The notes under the pieces are model-generated. The model was given only the letters and a program-made list of their open reading frames with translations. It searched no databases and was not told where the DNA came from. From Gracilibacillus salinarum (GTDB lineage Bacteria > Bacillota > Bacilli > Bacillales > Amphibacillaceae): DNA of 64,000 nt. The DNA lies in NCBI RefSeq assembly GCF_022919575.1, contig NZ_CP095071.1:2170001-2234000 (forward strand), read 5' to 3'. Position numbers and translations under genes: made by a program. Shown piece after piece: positions 26,985 to 36,600 of the stretch. Each line of letters begins with the position of its first letter. The first letter of the stretch is position 1.

Positions 26985-27245
26985 TTAAACACTACAAATC
27001 TTGTTACGCTGCTTACCACTTTTGGTTCCTTTCTCGATAAACGATACAAATCTCGCACTGCTCCTCACCACTTTTGGTTCCTTTCTAAATAAACGATACA
27101 AATCTCGCACTACCTCACACCACTTTTGATCCCTTTCTCGATAAACGATACAAATCTCGCACTACCTCTCACTACTTTTGGTCCCTTTCTCAATAAACGG
27201 TACAAATCTCGCACTACCTCTCACTACTTTTGGCTCCTTTCTTAT
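26985..27245 (+). repeat. family C array C2: five tandem units of 52 bp
   Basis: Units start at 26985, 27037, 27089, 27141 and 27193, an exact 52-bp step. They carry ACGATACAAATCTCGCAC and CCACTTTTGGTTCCTTTCTC variants. Flanks on both sides (ATACTTTCTTTGCTT before, TCCTATACTTGCTACATTC after) resemble those of array C1, showing a shared larger unit. Confidence 0.9.
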
Positions 27246-27370
27246 CTCGCTACTGAGAGGAATTATCTATTTTTCATTCTTATCAGCAAGTACCGTAGTT
27301 TTTCCTATACTTGCTACATTCAAGACTTTCATTACATCGCGCTTCTTTATCGCTAAAATTTTCCTGCCAC

Positions 27371-27580
27371 AGAACAAAGGCGCAAGCGCCCGTTTAGAGA
27401 CGTAGCGAGTGGAGCGAATCAACTGAGATAAAGGAATCACGGTGAACTTGCGAATCGATGATGACTTATCGTAGGGCGATTTCGCGAAGTCGCCTAGTCT
27501 CTGGGCGCTGGAGCCGGACGTGGCCGATTCTGTCAGCGAAACATCATATAGCCTAAAATTTATACTTTCCTGACACATAA
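27371..27580 (+). repeat. family B dispersed repeat, copy B2
   Basis: Nearly identical to B1 at 14160-14369, including the trailing ATAGCCTAAAATTT block. It directly follows the family C array C2. Confidence 0.9.
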
Positions 27581-27582
27581 AA

Positions 27583-27616
27583 AAATACAACAGGGAAACT
27601 TCCCTCCTGTTGTATT
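27583..27616 (-). terminator. terminator of the nitroreductase gene
   Basis: On the minus strand, AATACAACAGGAGGGAA pairs with the reverse arm TTCCCTGTTGTATT, followed by seven T. It overlaps the stop codon. Confidence 0.9.
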
Positions 27617-28178
27617 ATAAAATCGTGATGCGGTTTTTGGCTGGTGTTCTTGGTACTGGTGTTTGGGATTTGGATGGGTAACCGACATGAATTTGTCCTA
27701 CCACACGTTCATTGTCCTGCAAACCGATTAATGCTGCTGTCTCCTCACAGAATGCCAATTTACCAGACTTCCAAAATACGCTTAAGCCCTGCTCCCAGGC
27801 TAATAGACTGAAGTTTTGCAGTAAACAGCTTGAGGATGCATAGTCTTCTTCTTGAAGTTTTTCCTGTTTGTGTAATGTATTAATGACAAAGAAAATAAAA
27901 GGTACATTCATCACCTTTTGATATGCATTATCACCTATCACTTTCAGATCTTCTTCTGAAGCATTATGGCTTTTTGCTTTTGCCACTTCCCGATTAATTT
28001 CGGCTAATTTTTGTTTTGTTTCCTCTTGCAGAAATACAAAACGCCAAGGTTCTGTCATTTTATGATTGGGTACCCAAACAGCCGTCTCCAACATTTCTTC
28101 TATTTGTTCTATCGACACTTCCTTATCTAAATACGAGCCGATTGAGCGGCGTTCTTTAATTAACTGTTGTAAACTCAT
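27615..28178 (-). CDS. nitroreductase family flavoprotein (YdgI/YdjA-like)
   Basis: The 187-residue protein has the FMN-binding start ERRSIGSYLDKEVS, the PNHKMTEPWRF motif and the C-terminal VVGQIHVGYPSKSQTPVPRTP of small nitroreductases, which reduce nitro or quinone compounds with NAD(P)H. It is monocistronic with its own terminator. A Fur-type box overlaps the leader, so iron limitation should raise its expression. This suggests a role in iron handling or redox balance rather than detoxification, but the physiological substrate is unknown. Confidence 0.88.
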   Translation of the reverse strand: MSLQQLIKERRSIGSYLDKEVSIEQIEEMLETAVWVPNHKMTEPWRFVFLQEETKQKLAEINREVAKAKSHNASEEDLKVIGDNAYQKVMNVPFIFFVINTLHKQEKLQEEDYASSSCLLQNFSLLAWEQGLSVFWKSGKLAFCEETAALIGLQDNERVVGQIHVGYPSKSQTPVPRTPAKNRITIL

Positions 28179-28199
28179 GAAGGCTCTCCCCTCTGTTAA

Positions 28200-28214
28200 T
28201 GATAATCATTTTCA
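28200..28214. promoter_or_regulatory. Fur box of the nitroreductase gene
   Basis: TGATAATCATTTTCA matches the 7-1-7 Fur consensus TGATAATNATTATCA at all but one specified position. It lies between -10 and start codon. Confidence 0.8.
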
Positions 28215-28223
28215 ACTATTTTA

Positions 28224-28251
28224 ATCTTATCACAGCTGTGTATACTGTCAA
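28224..28251 (-). promoter_or_regulatory. SigA-like promoter of the nitroreductase gene
   Basis: On the minus strand, TTGACA (28246-28251), 16 nt, then TAAGAT (28224-28229). Confidence 0.6.
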
Positions 28252-28288
28252 GCAAACTAAATTTTCTGAAACTTTTTCCAAAAAATAC

Positions 28289-28317
28289 TTGTAATTGAAT
28301 TGTTTTTAATGTAATAT
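28289..28317 (+). promoter_or_regulatory. SigA-like promoter of the SAM riboswitch leader
   Basis: TTGTAA (28289-28294), 17 nt, then TAATAT (28312-28317), about 30 nt before the riboswitch. Confidence 0.55.
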
Positions 28318-28347
28318 ACTTACAAAAGTTACTAACAATTACATACT

Positions 28348-28497
28348 TTCTTATCCAGAGAGGTGGAGGGACTGGCCTGACGATACCTCAGCAACCGTCA
28401 TATTAATGACAAGGTGCTAATTCCAGCAAGCGCAAAGCTTGAAGATGAGAGACATTTACCAATCTATCTCCGTCTTTAAGTAGACGGGGATTTTTTA
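28348..28497 (+). promoter_or_regulatory. SAM-I (S-box) riboswitch
   Basis: The conserved S-box order is visible: CTTATCCAGAGAGGTGGAGG, then ACTGGCCTGACGATACCTCAGC, GCTAATTCCAGCA and GATGAGAGA. A terminator stem (CCGTCT...AGACGG, 28469-28486) and T-run end it. SAM binding should terminate transcription before yitJ-metE. Confidence 0.97.
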
Positions 28498-28522
28498 TTT
28501 TGCAGAAAAGAGGTGATTCTCC

Positions 28523-30358
28523 TTGCCAGACATTCTTACTAGTTTAAGAGATCGTTTGGTTGTGGCAGATGGCGCGATCGGCACCCTGCTCTATGCTCAT
28601 GGTGTTGATCGATGCTTTGAATCGTACAACTTAAGTCATCCAGATGACATCTTACGTGTGCATCAATCCTATCTTGATGCCGGTTCCGAAGTGATTCAAA
28701 CCAATACGTATGGTGCCAATTATATTAAACTGACACGCTTCGGATTGGAAGATCGTGTCCATCATATTAATTCCAAAGCGGTCAAAATCGCCAAAAGTGC
28801 AGCAGGCGATAAGGCGGCCGTACTCGGTACAATGGGTGGTATACGAGGTGTACAAAAGTTAGTAGCTTCGCGGAAAGAAATTGTCCGCAGTTTCAAGGAA
28901 CAGCTCTTCACCCTTTTACTCGAAGGTGTTGATGGGATTCTACTTGAAACCTATTATGACTTCGAAGAGATCCAGGAAGCATTACAAATTGCCCGTGCAG
29001 AGACGAATATACCAATCATTACTAACGTCTCCATGCATGAACCGGGCGTTTTGGAAAATGGTATCAGCCTTCCCTATGCATTAGCTAAATTGGAAGATTC
29101 AGGGGCTGATGTCGTTGGTGTCAATTGTCACCTTGGGCCATATTACATGCTTAAAGCATTGGAATCTGTGCCTTTATTAGAAAAAGCATACCTGGCTGCT
29201 TATCCGAATGCCAGCCTGCCCGCCTATGAAAACGGGAAATTGGTGTATAGCGAACGCACCCAATATTTTGAACAGTGTGCCAAAGACTTCCGTGATCAAG
29301 GTGTCCGGTTACTCGGTGGCTGTTGTGGTACGACACCTGAGCATATCCGTGCTTTTAAAGATGGTGTTAAAGATTTAACACCATTAAAAGAAAAAGAAGT
29401 CAAAACCATTACGTTCACACCTGAACAACAAGCAACACCGCCACAACATGCTACTTTGGCCGATAAAGCCAGGCAGGATCATACAGTAATAGTCGAACTG
29501 GACGCACCAAAACATTTAGATACGAATGACTTCATCGAAGGTGTCTTTGCCTTGGAAAAAGCCGGTGTGGATGCCATTACATTAGCAGACAATTCGTTAG
29601 CTACACCAAGAATCAGTAATGTCGCCATGGCAGTCAAAATGAAAGAGCTTGGATGTAAGGTAAAACCGCTGATTCATTTAACTTGCCGCGATCGCAATTT
29701 AATTGGATTGCAATCACACTTATTAGGCATGCACACATTAGGATTCGATGAAATTCTTGCCATCACTGGCGATCCGACACGCATTGGCGGGTTCCCAGGC
29801 GCGTCCTCTGTATTTGATGTAACGTCTTTTGAATTAACCAGATTGATCAAACAATGTAATCAAGGATTATCTTTCTCTGGCAGCTCATTGAAAACCAAAA
29901 CCAATTTTCAAGTGGCAGCAGCTTTTAATCCGAACGTTGCCAACCTTGAAAAAGCAGTAAAACGGATGGAGAAAAAAATCAAGCATGGCGCTGATTATTT
30001 TCTCACTCAACCGATTTTTAATCATGAACAAATCATTCAATTACACCGGTTAACGAAACACATTGACAAACCGATATTTATTGGCATCATGCCACTCACC
30101 TCTCATCGCAACGCAGAATTTCTACATAATGAAGTACCAGGCATGAAGCTGTCAGACGAAGTTCGATCACGCATGCAGCAGCATCAGAACAAAGAGGACA
30201 GCCGCAGAGAAGGAATCAATATTGCGAAAGAATTAATTGATACAGCCGTTCAATACTTTCACGGCATCTATATTATTACACCATTTATGCACTATCCGGC
30301 GACAGCCGAATTAACAGAATATGTACACCAGCAAACCAAAGCTGTAACGAAAATATAA
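28523..30358 (+). CDS. yitJ: bifunctional homocysteine S-methyltransferase/5,10-methylene-THF reductase
   Basis: The 611-residue fusion has an N-terminal homocysteine methyltransferase domain (about 1-290) with zinc ligands in VGVNCHLGP and [15 protein letters not shown]-terminal methylene-tetrahydrofolate reductase barrel (about 315-611) has [14 protein letters not shown] and [10 protein letters not shown]. It matches B. subtilis YitJ in layout. The start is TTG at 28523, 5 nt after AGAGGTGAT. It makes methyl-THF for MetE, whose gene follows, and both lie under the SAM riboswitch. Confidence 0.95.
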   Translation: MPDILTSLRDRLVVADGAIGTLLYAHGVDRCFESYNLSHPDDILRVHQSYLDAGSEVIQTNTYGANYIKLTRFGLEDRVHHINSKAVKIAKSAAGDKAAVLGTMGGIRGVQKLVASRKEIVRSFKEQLFTLLLEGVDGILLETYYDFEEIQEALQIARAETNIPIITNVSMHEPGVLENGISLPYALAKLEDSGADVVGVNCHLGPYYMLKALESVPLLEKAYLAAYPNASLPAYENGKLVYSERTQYFEQCAKDFRDQGVRLLGGCCGTTPEHIRAFKDGVKDLTPLKEKEVKTITFTPEQQATPPQHATLADKARQDHTVIVELDAPKHLDTNDFIEGVFALEKAGVDAITLADNSLATPRISNVAMAVKMKELGCKVKPLIHLTCRDRNLIGLQSHLLGMHTLGFDEILAITGDPTRIGGFPGASSVFDVTSFELTRLIKQCNQGLSFSGSSLKTKTNFQVAAAFNPNVANLEKAVKRMEKKIKHGADYFLTQPIFNHEQIIQLHRLTKHIDKPIFIGIMPLTSHRNAEFLHNEVPGMKLSDEVRSRMQQHQNKEDSRREGINIAKELIDTAVQYFHGIYIITPFMHYPATAELTEYVHQQTKAVTKI

Positions 30359-30378
30359 ATCGAAAAGGAGTTTTTTTA

Positions 30379-32652
30379 ATGACTACTATTTTAAGCGCAA
30401 ATCTAGGGTATCCACGTATTGGAGAAAAAAGAGAATGGAAAAAAGCAATTGAGGCTTTCTGGAAAGGTGATATTAACGAGGCATCCTTATTAAATCAGAC
30501 GAAACAATTACGTTTAAAAGCGCTAAAGAAGCAGAAGGAACAAGGTATCGATGTAATCCCAGTAGCCGATTTTTCTTTCTATGACCACGTTTTAGATACG
30601 GCGGTTGCGTTCAATATTATTCCAAAAAGATTCCAGCACCATGATCCATCCGCTTTGTCTACTTATTTCGCTATTGCGCGTGGTGAGAAAGATGCTGTTG
30701 CTGCTGAGATGACTAAATGGTTTAACACAAATTATCACTACATCGTACCTGAACTGAAGGATACCGAACCAAAATTAATCGAAAACCGCGCGCTTCACTA
30801 TTATCAAGAAGCGAAGCAAGAATTAGATATTGATGGAAAACCAGTTATCGTTGGCCCTGTTACATTTGTTAAATTAGCGAAAGGTTACCAGGAAGATGAA
30901 TTAGAAAGCTGGGTAAACAAATTATTACCTCTATATGAGCAAGTACTTCAGGAATTAGCAGATGCTGGCGCTACTTGGGTACAAGTCGATGAGCCCGTAT
31001 TAGGTACAAATCTTTCTGAAAAAGAAATAGAAATCGTCGAAAATGTTTATCAAACGATTGCCCAGAATGTCAACGGTATTCAAATCATCCTGCAAACATA
31101 CTTTGAAACAGTTCAGCATTACGAGCGTGTCATCCAGCTCCCAGTAAGCGGGATTGGCTTAGATTTTGTCCATGGTGATAATTTATCCCTTATTCAAAAA
31201 TTCGGCTTCCCGACTGATAAAGTTCTAGGCGCAGGTATTATTAACGGACGTAACGTCTGGCGAGCGGATTTAGAGGAAAAATATCAACTGCTTGAAGAAG
31301 TTAAACAGGCAGCAGCGGTTGATACACTCATTGTTCAGCCTTCTTCTTCCCTATTACATGTACCTGTTACCAAGCAGTTGGAAGAGAAACTGGATGATGT
31401 AGTCAAAGGCGGATTAAGCTTTGCCGATGAAAAATTGACAGAGCTCCATACATTGACCACTGCGCTTCGTGATGGAAAAGAAACTGTCAAAGAAGCATTT
31501 CTTGCTAGTACAGAAGCCATTGATGCGTTAAACCAATCGGAATACCGCAACCAAACGCCTGAAGCTGCTAGACAGGATGCGAAACGGGATTTACCTTTTG
31601 CCGAAAGAAAAAAACGTCAGCAGGAAAAGCTCAATCTGCCTTTATTACCGACAACAACAATCGGAAGTTTGCCACAAACAGCTGAAGTAAAACGTACCAG
31701 AACGAAATGGCGCAAAGCGGAAATAACGAACGAGCAGTATGTACAATTTGTAGAATCAGAAACAAAGAAATGGATTCAGATTCAAGAGGATTTAGATCTG
31801 GATGTGCTTGTCCACGGTGAATTCGAGCGTACCGATATGGTCGAATACTTCGGTGAGAAGCTGAAAGGGTTTGCCGTTACAGAATTTGGCTGGGTTCAAT
31901 CCTATGGCTCCCGTTGTGTAAAGCCACCACTACTTGCTGGTAATGTTGAATGGGAAAAACCGATTACGGTAAAAGAAATCGAATATGCCCAATCTTTAAC
32001 AGACAAACCGGTAAAAGGGATGCTGACAGGTCCTGTTACAATCTTAAACTGGTCCTTTGTTCATGAAGGTCTGCCTCGTTTCAATGTACAGGATCAAATT
32101 GCTTTAGCACTTGAGAAAGAAGTATTGGCACTTGAAAAAGCGGGTGTTGGTATTATTCAGGTTGATGAACCTGCATTGCGCGAGGGCTTACCACTTGATC
32201 GTTTGAAATGGCCAGCTTATTTCGATGCTGCAGTAAATGCCTTCTTACTGGCAACATCGACGGTGAAACCAGAAACACAAATTCATACACACATGTGCTA
32301 TTCTGAATTCGGAGAAATCTATGAAGCTATCGATGGTTTAGATGCTGATGTGATTTCGATCGAAACTTCTCGAAGCCATGGTGAAATGGTAGAAACATTT
32401 GAAACAAATGATTACAAGAAAGATATCGGACTCGGTGTTTATGATATCCACAGCCCTCGTGTACCAACATTGGATGAGTTAGAGGCAAACATCAAACGCG
32501 CACTGGAAACGATTGATGTAGAGCAATTCTGGATTAACCCGGACTGCGGTCTCAAAACCAGACAAGAGCCAGAAACAATCGCTGCTTTAGAAAAAATGGT
32601 AGAAGCTGCGAAACTGGCAAGAAAAGAATATGCTGCGATTAAGCAGAATTAA
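30379..32652 (+). CDS. metE: cobalamin-independent methionine synthase
   Basis: MetE transfers the methyl group of methyl-tetrahydropteroyl-polyglutamate to homocysteine. It has 757 residues, two homologous barrels and the family N-terminus [20 protein letters not shown]. The catalytic zinc ligands His and Cys are in [10 protein letters not shown] and the third Cys is in [11 protein letters not shown]. It lies 20 nt after yitJ with AAAGGAG before the ATG, and a strong terminator follows. Confidence 0.97.
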   Translation: MTTILSANLGYPRIGEKREWKKAIEAFWKGDINEASLLNQTKQLRLKALKKQKEQGIDVIPVADFSFYDHVLDTAVAFNIIPKRFQHHDPSALSTYFAIARGEKDAVAAEMTKWFNTNYHYIVPELKDTEPKLIENRALHYYQEAKQELDIDGKPVIVGPVTFVKLAKGYQEDELESWVNKLLPLYEQVLQELADAGATWVQVDEPVLGTNLSEKEIEIVENVYQTIAQNVNGIQIILQTYFETVQHYERVIQLPVSGIGLDFVHGDNLSLIQKFGFPTDKVLGAGIINGRNVWRADLEEKYQLLEEVKQAAAVDTLIVQPSSSLLHVPVTKQLEEKLDDVVKGGLSFADEKLTELHTLTTALRDGKETVKEAFLASTEAIDALNQSEYRNQTPEAARQDAKRDLPFAERKKRQQEKLNLPLLPTTTIGSLPQTAEVKRTRTKWRKAEITNEQYVQFVESETKKWIQIQEDLDLDVLVHGEFERTDMVEYFGEKLKGFAVTEFGWVQSYGSRCVKPPLLAGNVEWEKPITVKEIEYAQSLTDKPVKGMLTGPVTILNWSFVHEGLPRFNVQDQIALALEKEVLALEKAGVGIIQVDEPALREGLPLDRLKWPAYFDAAVNAFLLATSTVKPETQIHTHMCYSEFGEIYEAIDGLDADVISIETSRSHGEMVETFETNDYKKDIGLGVYDIHSPRVPTLDELEANIKRALETIDVEQFWINPDCGLKTRQEPETIAALEKMVEAAKLARKEYAAIKQN

Positions 32653-32665
32653 TTAGCTTGTAACG

Positions 32666-32704
32666 AACATCGACATTCCATCAGTGGGATGTCGATGTTT
32701 TGCT
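32666..32704 (+). terminator. terminator of yitJ-metE
   Basis: A 14-bp stem, AACATCGACATTCC with GGGATGTCGATGTT, has a 6-nt loop and is followed by TTGCTTCTT. Confidence 0.85.
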
Positions 32705-32793
32705 TCTTACAGTTGAAGAATAAACTGTCCCTCATTCATAATGGACTTCTCTTTTCATCTTGCTGCATGGTAGGATTCCACCATTTATAAAAC

Positions 32794-33325
32794 TTCCCAT
32801 AATATGAATTGTGTCAACTAGTCATCGCTAGCCAAGCAGCCATATTGAGATATTTAATGTGCTGGGATACCGCTCCGTCCAACCACTCCGCGTCCTGCGG
32901 GGCACGGCTGGAGCTAACTTTGTGAAGAAGAACGCTTCACAAAGTGGATCTCCAGCACCTGCACAATCCCGCGGGAGTCTCCGTGGTTGGCCTCCGCTGA
33001 TGTATAGCTCCACAATTTATGCGACAGCTAGGATATGGCAAGATTACACCTTAATTGATGAAATACATTGCCTAGAACCACTGCTTTTAGCTGTTCCATG
33101 CGTTGTAGCACTTCCCCTAAGCGTAGGAAATAGGCGGAGACTCCCGTGGAATCAGCGCGAGCTGAAGATCCACTTATGAAAGAAAATTCTTTTCTTTCAT
33201 AAGTTAGCTGAAGCCGTGCCCACAGGACGCGGAGCCTATTTCTGGAGCTTTGCAACGCAGATAAAATATTTCAAAATGACCGTTTTGCCATATAGCCTTA
33301 GTTGACATAATCCATATTATAGGAA
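32794..33325 (+). repeat. family A dispersed repeat, copy A4 (intact, short tips)
   Basis: This is a good type copy. Terminal inverted repeats are at 32794-32820 (diverged) and 33298-33325. Hairpin A (32879-32992) has GGTTGG arms, an ACTTTGTGAAG/CTTCACAAAGT tip and CCTGCGGGG/CCCGCGGG bases. Hairpin B (33122-33246) has GGAAATAGGC/GCCTATTTC arms and a TTATGAAAGAAAA tip. About 130 bp of less conserved sequence separates them. Confidence 0.92.
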
Positions 33326-33361
33326 CCTATCTTCCTGTTCAGCATGATTACTTCCACGACT

Positions 33362-33545
33362 GGACGGCATCAACTGAGATAAAGGAATCACGGTGAGCAA
33401 GTGATGTAGCTGATGACTTTCGCCCAAGGGCATAAGGGCGACTAGGCCTCTGGTTATCACCAATTGGCAAATCTTCTTTATCGTAGGGCGATGCAGGAAG
33501 TCACTTAGTTTCAGGGCGCTGTAGCTGGACATGGCCGTTCATGTT
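33362..33545 (+). repeat. family B dispersed repeat, diverged copy B3
   Basis: It shares CATCAACTGAGATAAAGGAA, CACGGTGAGC, TTATCGTAGGGCGAT and GGGCGCTG.AGC.GGAC with B1 and B2 but has a different middle. It abuts the right flank of A4. Confidence 0.75.
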
Positions 33546-33591
33546 AAAAAGCGATACGACAACTTATCATTTTCTTTCTTACCTCAGCACA

Positions 33592-33624
33592 AAAAGCTGC
33601 ATCCGGCGATTGGATGCAGCTTTT
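33592..33624 (-). terminator. terminator of the surface nuclease gene
   Basis: AAAAGCTGCATCC pairs with GGATGCAGCTTTT, a 13-bp stem, on either strand. It lies 5 nt beyond the stop of the minus-strand gene. Confidence 0.9.
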
Positions 33625-33628
33625 GTGC

Positions 33629-36600
33629 TTATGATTGTTTAATTCGTTGGCGAATCATTATTAGCAAGCCTAATGCCAACACGATTAATCCTGCCAGCAT
33701 GTAATGAAAGATTGATGTTGCCGTTTCTGGTAATGTGTTACTTGCATTTGAATCTGTTGAAGCATCCTTATCATCGGTATCTTGATCATTGTTGTCATTG
33801 CCCCCATCGGTGTCAGTATTATCACCGGGTTCTTCCGGGTCTACTGGATCTTCGGGGTTCACTGGTTGTTCAGGATCTAAGTCATCTCCCCCATCCGAAG
33901 AAGTTTCCAGCATCACGGTGAAGGTGGAGAAATGGTTGGTTGTTGCTGTTACCATGCCATTTTCATAAGAACCACCGATTACTTCCCATTCACCTGTTTC
34001 TTCATTTAAATAAAAGATTTTCATCAGATCCACATCAGTTACATCTTCTTCATCTACTTTAAACGTCATTGTTACCCTGCCATGATCCGAAAAGTCATCG
34101 ATTATTTTATCACCTTCGATAATCGTGAAATCATATACGCTACTTAAGGCACCTTCGACCTCTTCCAGCTTTTCTATTTTGATGGTAACACTCTCCTCAC
34201 CACTGAACAGGCTAAGTGGGAAAACGAGCGTAACATCATTTTTCTCGATCATTATTTCCGCTTGCTTCTCTTTCAGTTTAACTATTTGCTCTTTTGTAAG
34301 TGAAACTTCCAGAGATTTGCTTTCGTCTATATGCTCGTTGTCACGCAAGTTAATAACAATCGTTCCATGATCCGGTACTTTATCAATGTCTTCCTCTTTA
34401 ACCGTAACCGTATTCTCCTTTACTTCTGGAACTGTTACTACCGGCACTGTCGAAATACGGCCTTCTGGTCCATACATTAACGGATTTTCCTCAGTCGTTT
34501 CTAAGGAGACAATATAATTCTCCAGTGCTTCGACATCAACAAGTCCATCTTCTCGTTCAGAATCAATCGATGCAAACACACCACGTTCTGCAAGATAATT
34601 ATTCGTCGTCAATGTATAGACTTGATCTGCTTGTACGGCCTCACCATTTGGCAGTGTAATCGATACTACTTTTTGCTCGGCGTGATCATATTGATAATGG
34701 AAGCCTGCTACACTGTAGTCAGATCCATCTTCAGAGAGCTGGTTATTTAAAATTGCTTCTAACTCTGCCCCTGTTACCTCCATTTTCACTAATGTATTAC
34801 CATGCTTCAAGATTTTCTCTAATGACTCAGCAGTAATGTCTCCTTTAAGTAGAGTAGAGCTGATTCCACCACCATTAGTTACAGCAAAGTCACTGTCCAT
34901 CTCTGCCTTCATACTATCGGTAATCAGATTCCCTAAGCCATGATCCTTTCCATTGGTGTAAGCCCCCATTAAATCCTCTGCATTATAACCAATCACTTCG
35001 CCTTCTGTGTCCATATCCGGGATCTCGTCCGTTTGAGCAATTCGGCCTTCTGGTCCAATCTCTAACGGATTCGTTTCAGTCGTATCTAAATACTTCAAAT
35101 AATCTACCGCTGCATCAACATCAACAGGTCCCATTTGTACATTGGTACCCAAATTTTTAATTGGTCCATCTTGTGTGCCGATATAATTGTTTGTAGCCAG
35201 TGTATAGGTTGCTTCCGGATCAATCGGTGTACCGTCTGGTAGTGTAATATCGACTACATGCTGATAATCGTAATTGTACGTATAGTGTAAGCCCGAAACA
35301 CTATAGTCAGAACCATAGCTTGATAAGTTGTTATTTAAGATCGGAATAAGATCCTTCCCTTTAATATCAACTGACATCAATGTATTGGCAAATGGTAAAA
35401 TGTTAAACACTTCACCCCAAGTGATAGGACCAACATCCAAACTGTCACGAATACCGCCGCCATTATGCATGGCAAAATCAGCATCCATTGCCCATTTCAT
35501 CCCATCTGCAATTAAATTTCCTAAACCATGGTCGCCATCATTTGTATATTGACCCGTCAATTCTTGCCCATTATAGCCGATTTCTTCATTAATAATGGTT
35601 TCCACTTCTGATTGATAATAATCCAGTATTTCTTTTACCGCCGGATCAGGCTGGTAGTCCGCTTGTTTTACAAAAACGACTTCTGCTTGCACATCTTTAA
35701 TATCTTTTGACTCACGATCAATTTGAAGGTCAACATCGGCAAAAGCTTTTCCATATTCTGATGCCTGAATAATCCACTTATTATCGACCACTCCGTCCAC
35801 AACCTGATGATTATGAGCAGCAAAGATAATATCCACCGCATCATTTACACCTTTTGCTAAGTCAGCTGCTGCACCCGAAGCAGATGCACCTGACTGTGTG
35901 GCAGACATGTGAGCTAATACAACAATCGATTCTACACCTTGTTCCTGCAGCTCTTCTACTGCATCATTAACAGCTGCTGTTTCATCAGTAAATGCTACAT
36001 TCTCTAACGAGGACGGCATTACCATATTCATCGTTTCCTGTGTGTTCACCCCAACAAAACCAATTTCCACACCATCTACTTCTTTAATGACATATGGCGG
36101 AAGGAATGTCTCACCTGTATCTTCCTGAATACAGTTGGCACAAATCATATCAATATTCATACCTCCGTACCCTTCTGTACCTAGGCCTTCCGGATGGTCT
36201 CCCCCGTCAATCATACGATTAAGCTCAGCCAAGCCTTCATCATATTCATGATTTCCTAATGTACCAACATCAAAGCCCATTTCGTTCATGATCTCTACTG
36301 TCGGCTCATCCTGTAATAACGCAGATACTGGCGAGCTTCCACCGATCATATCACCGGCATGAACAAGTAACGTGTTTTCATTTTCTTGTTCGCGTTGTTT
36401 AATAGCGCTCGCCGTATAATCCATACGACCATAAACAGCATCATTGCCATCAAGATTCAGTGTGTATTCCTGATCGATTTTCCCATGAAGATCATTCATG
36501 CTTAAAAGTTGAACGTCTAACATTTCACTATCTGGATCCGTGTCTGGATCTGTACCTGGATCTTCACCAGCAGCTGTAAATCCTTGTGCCTCTGCTTCCT

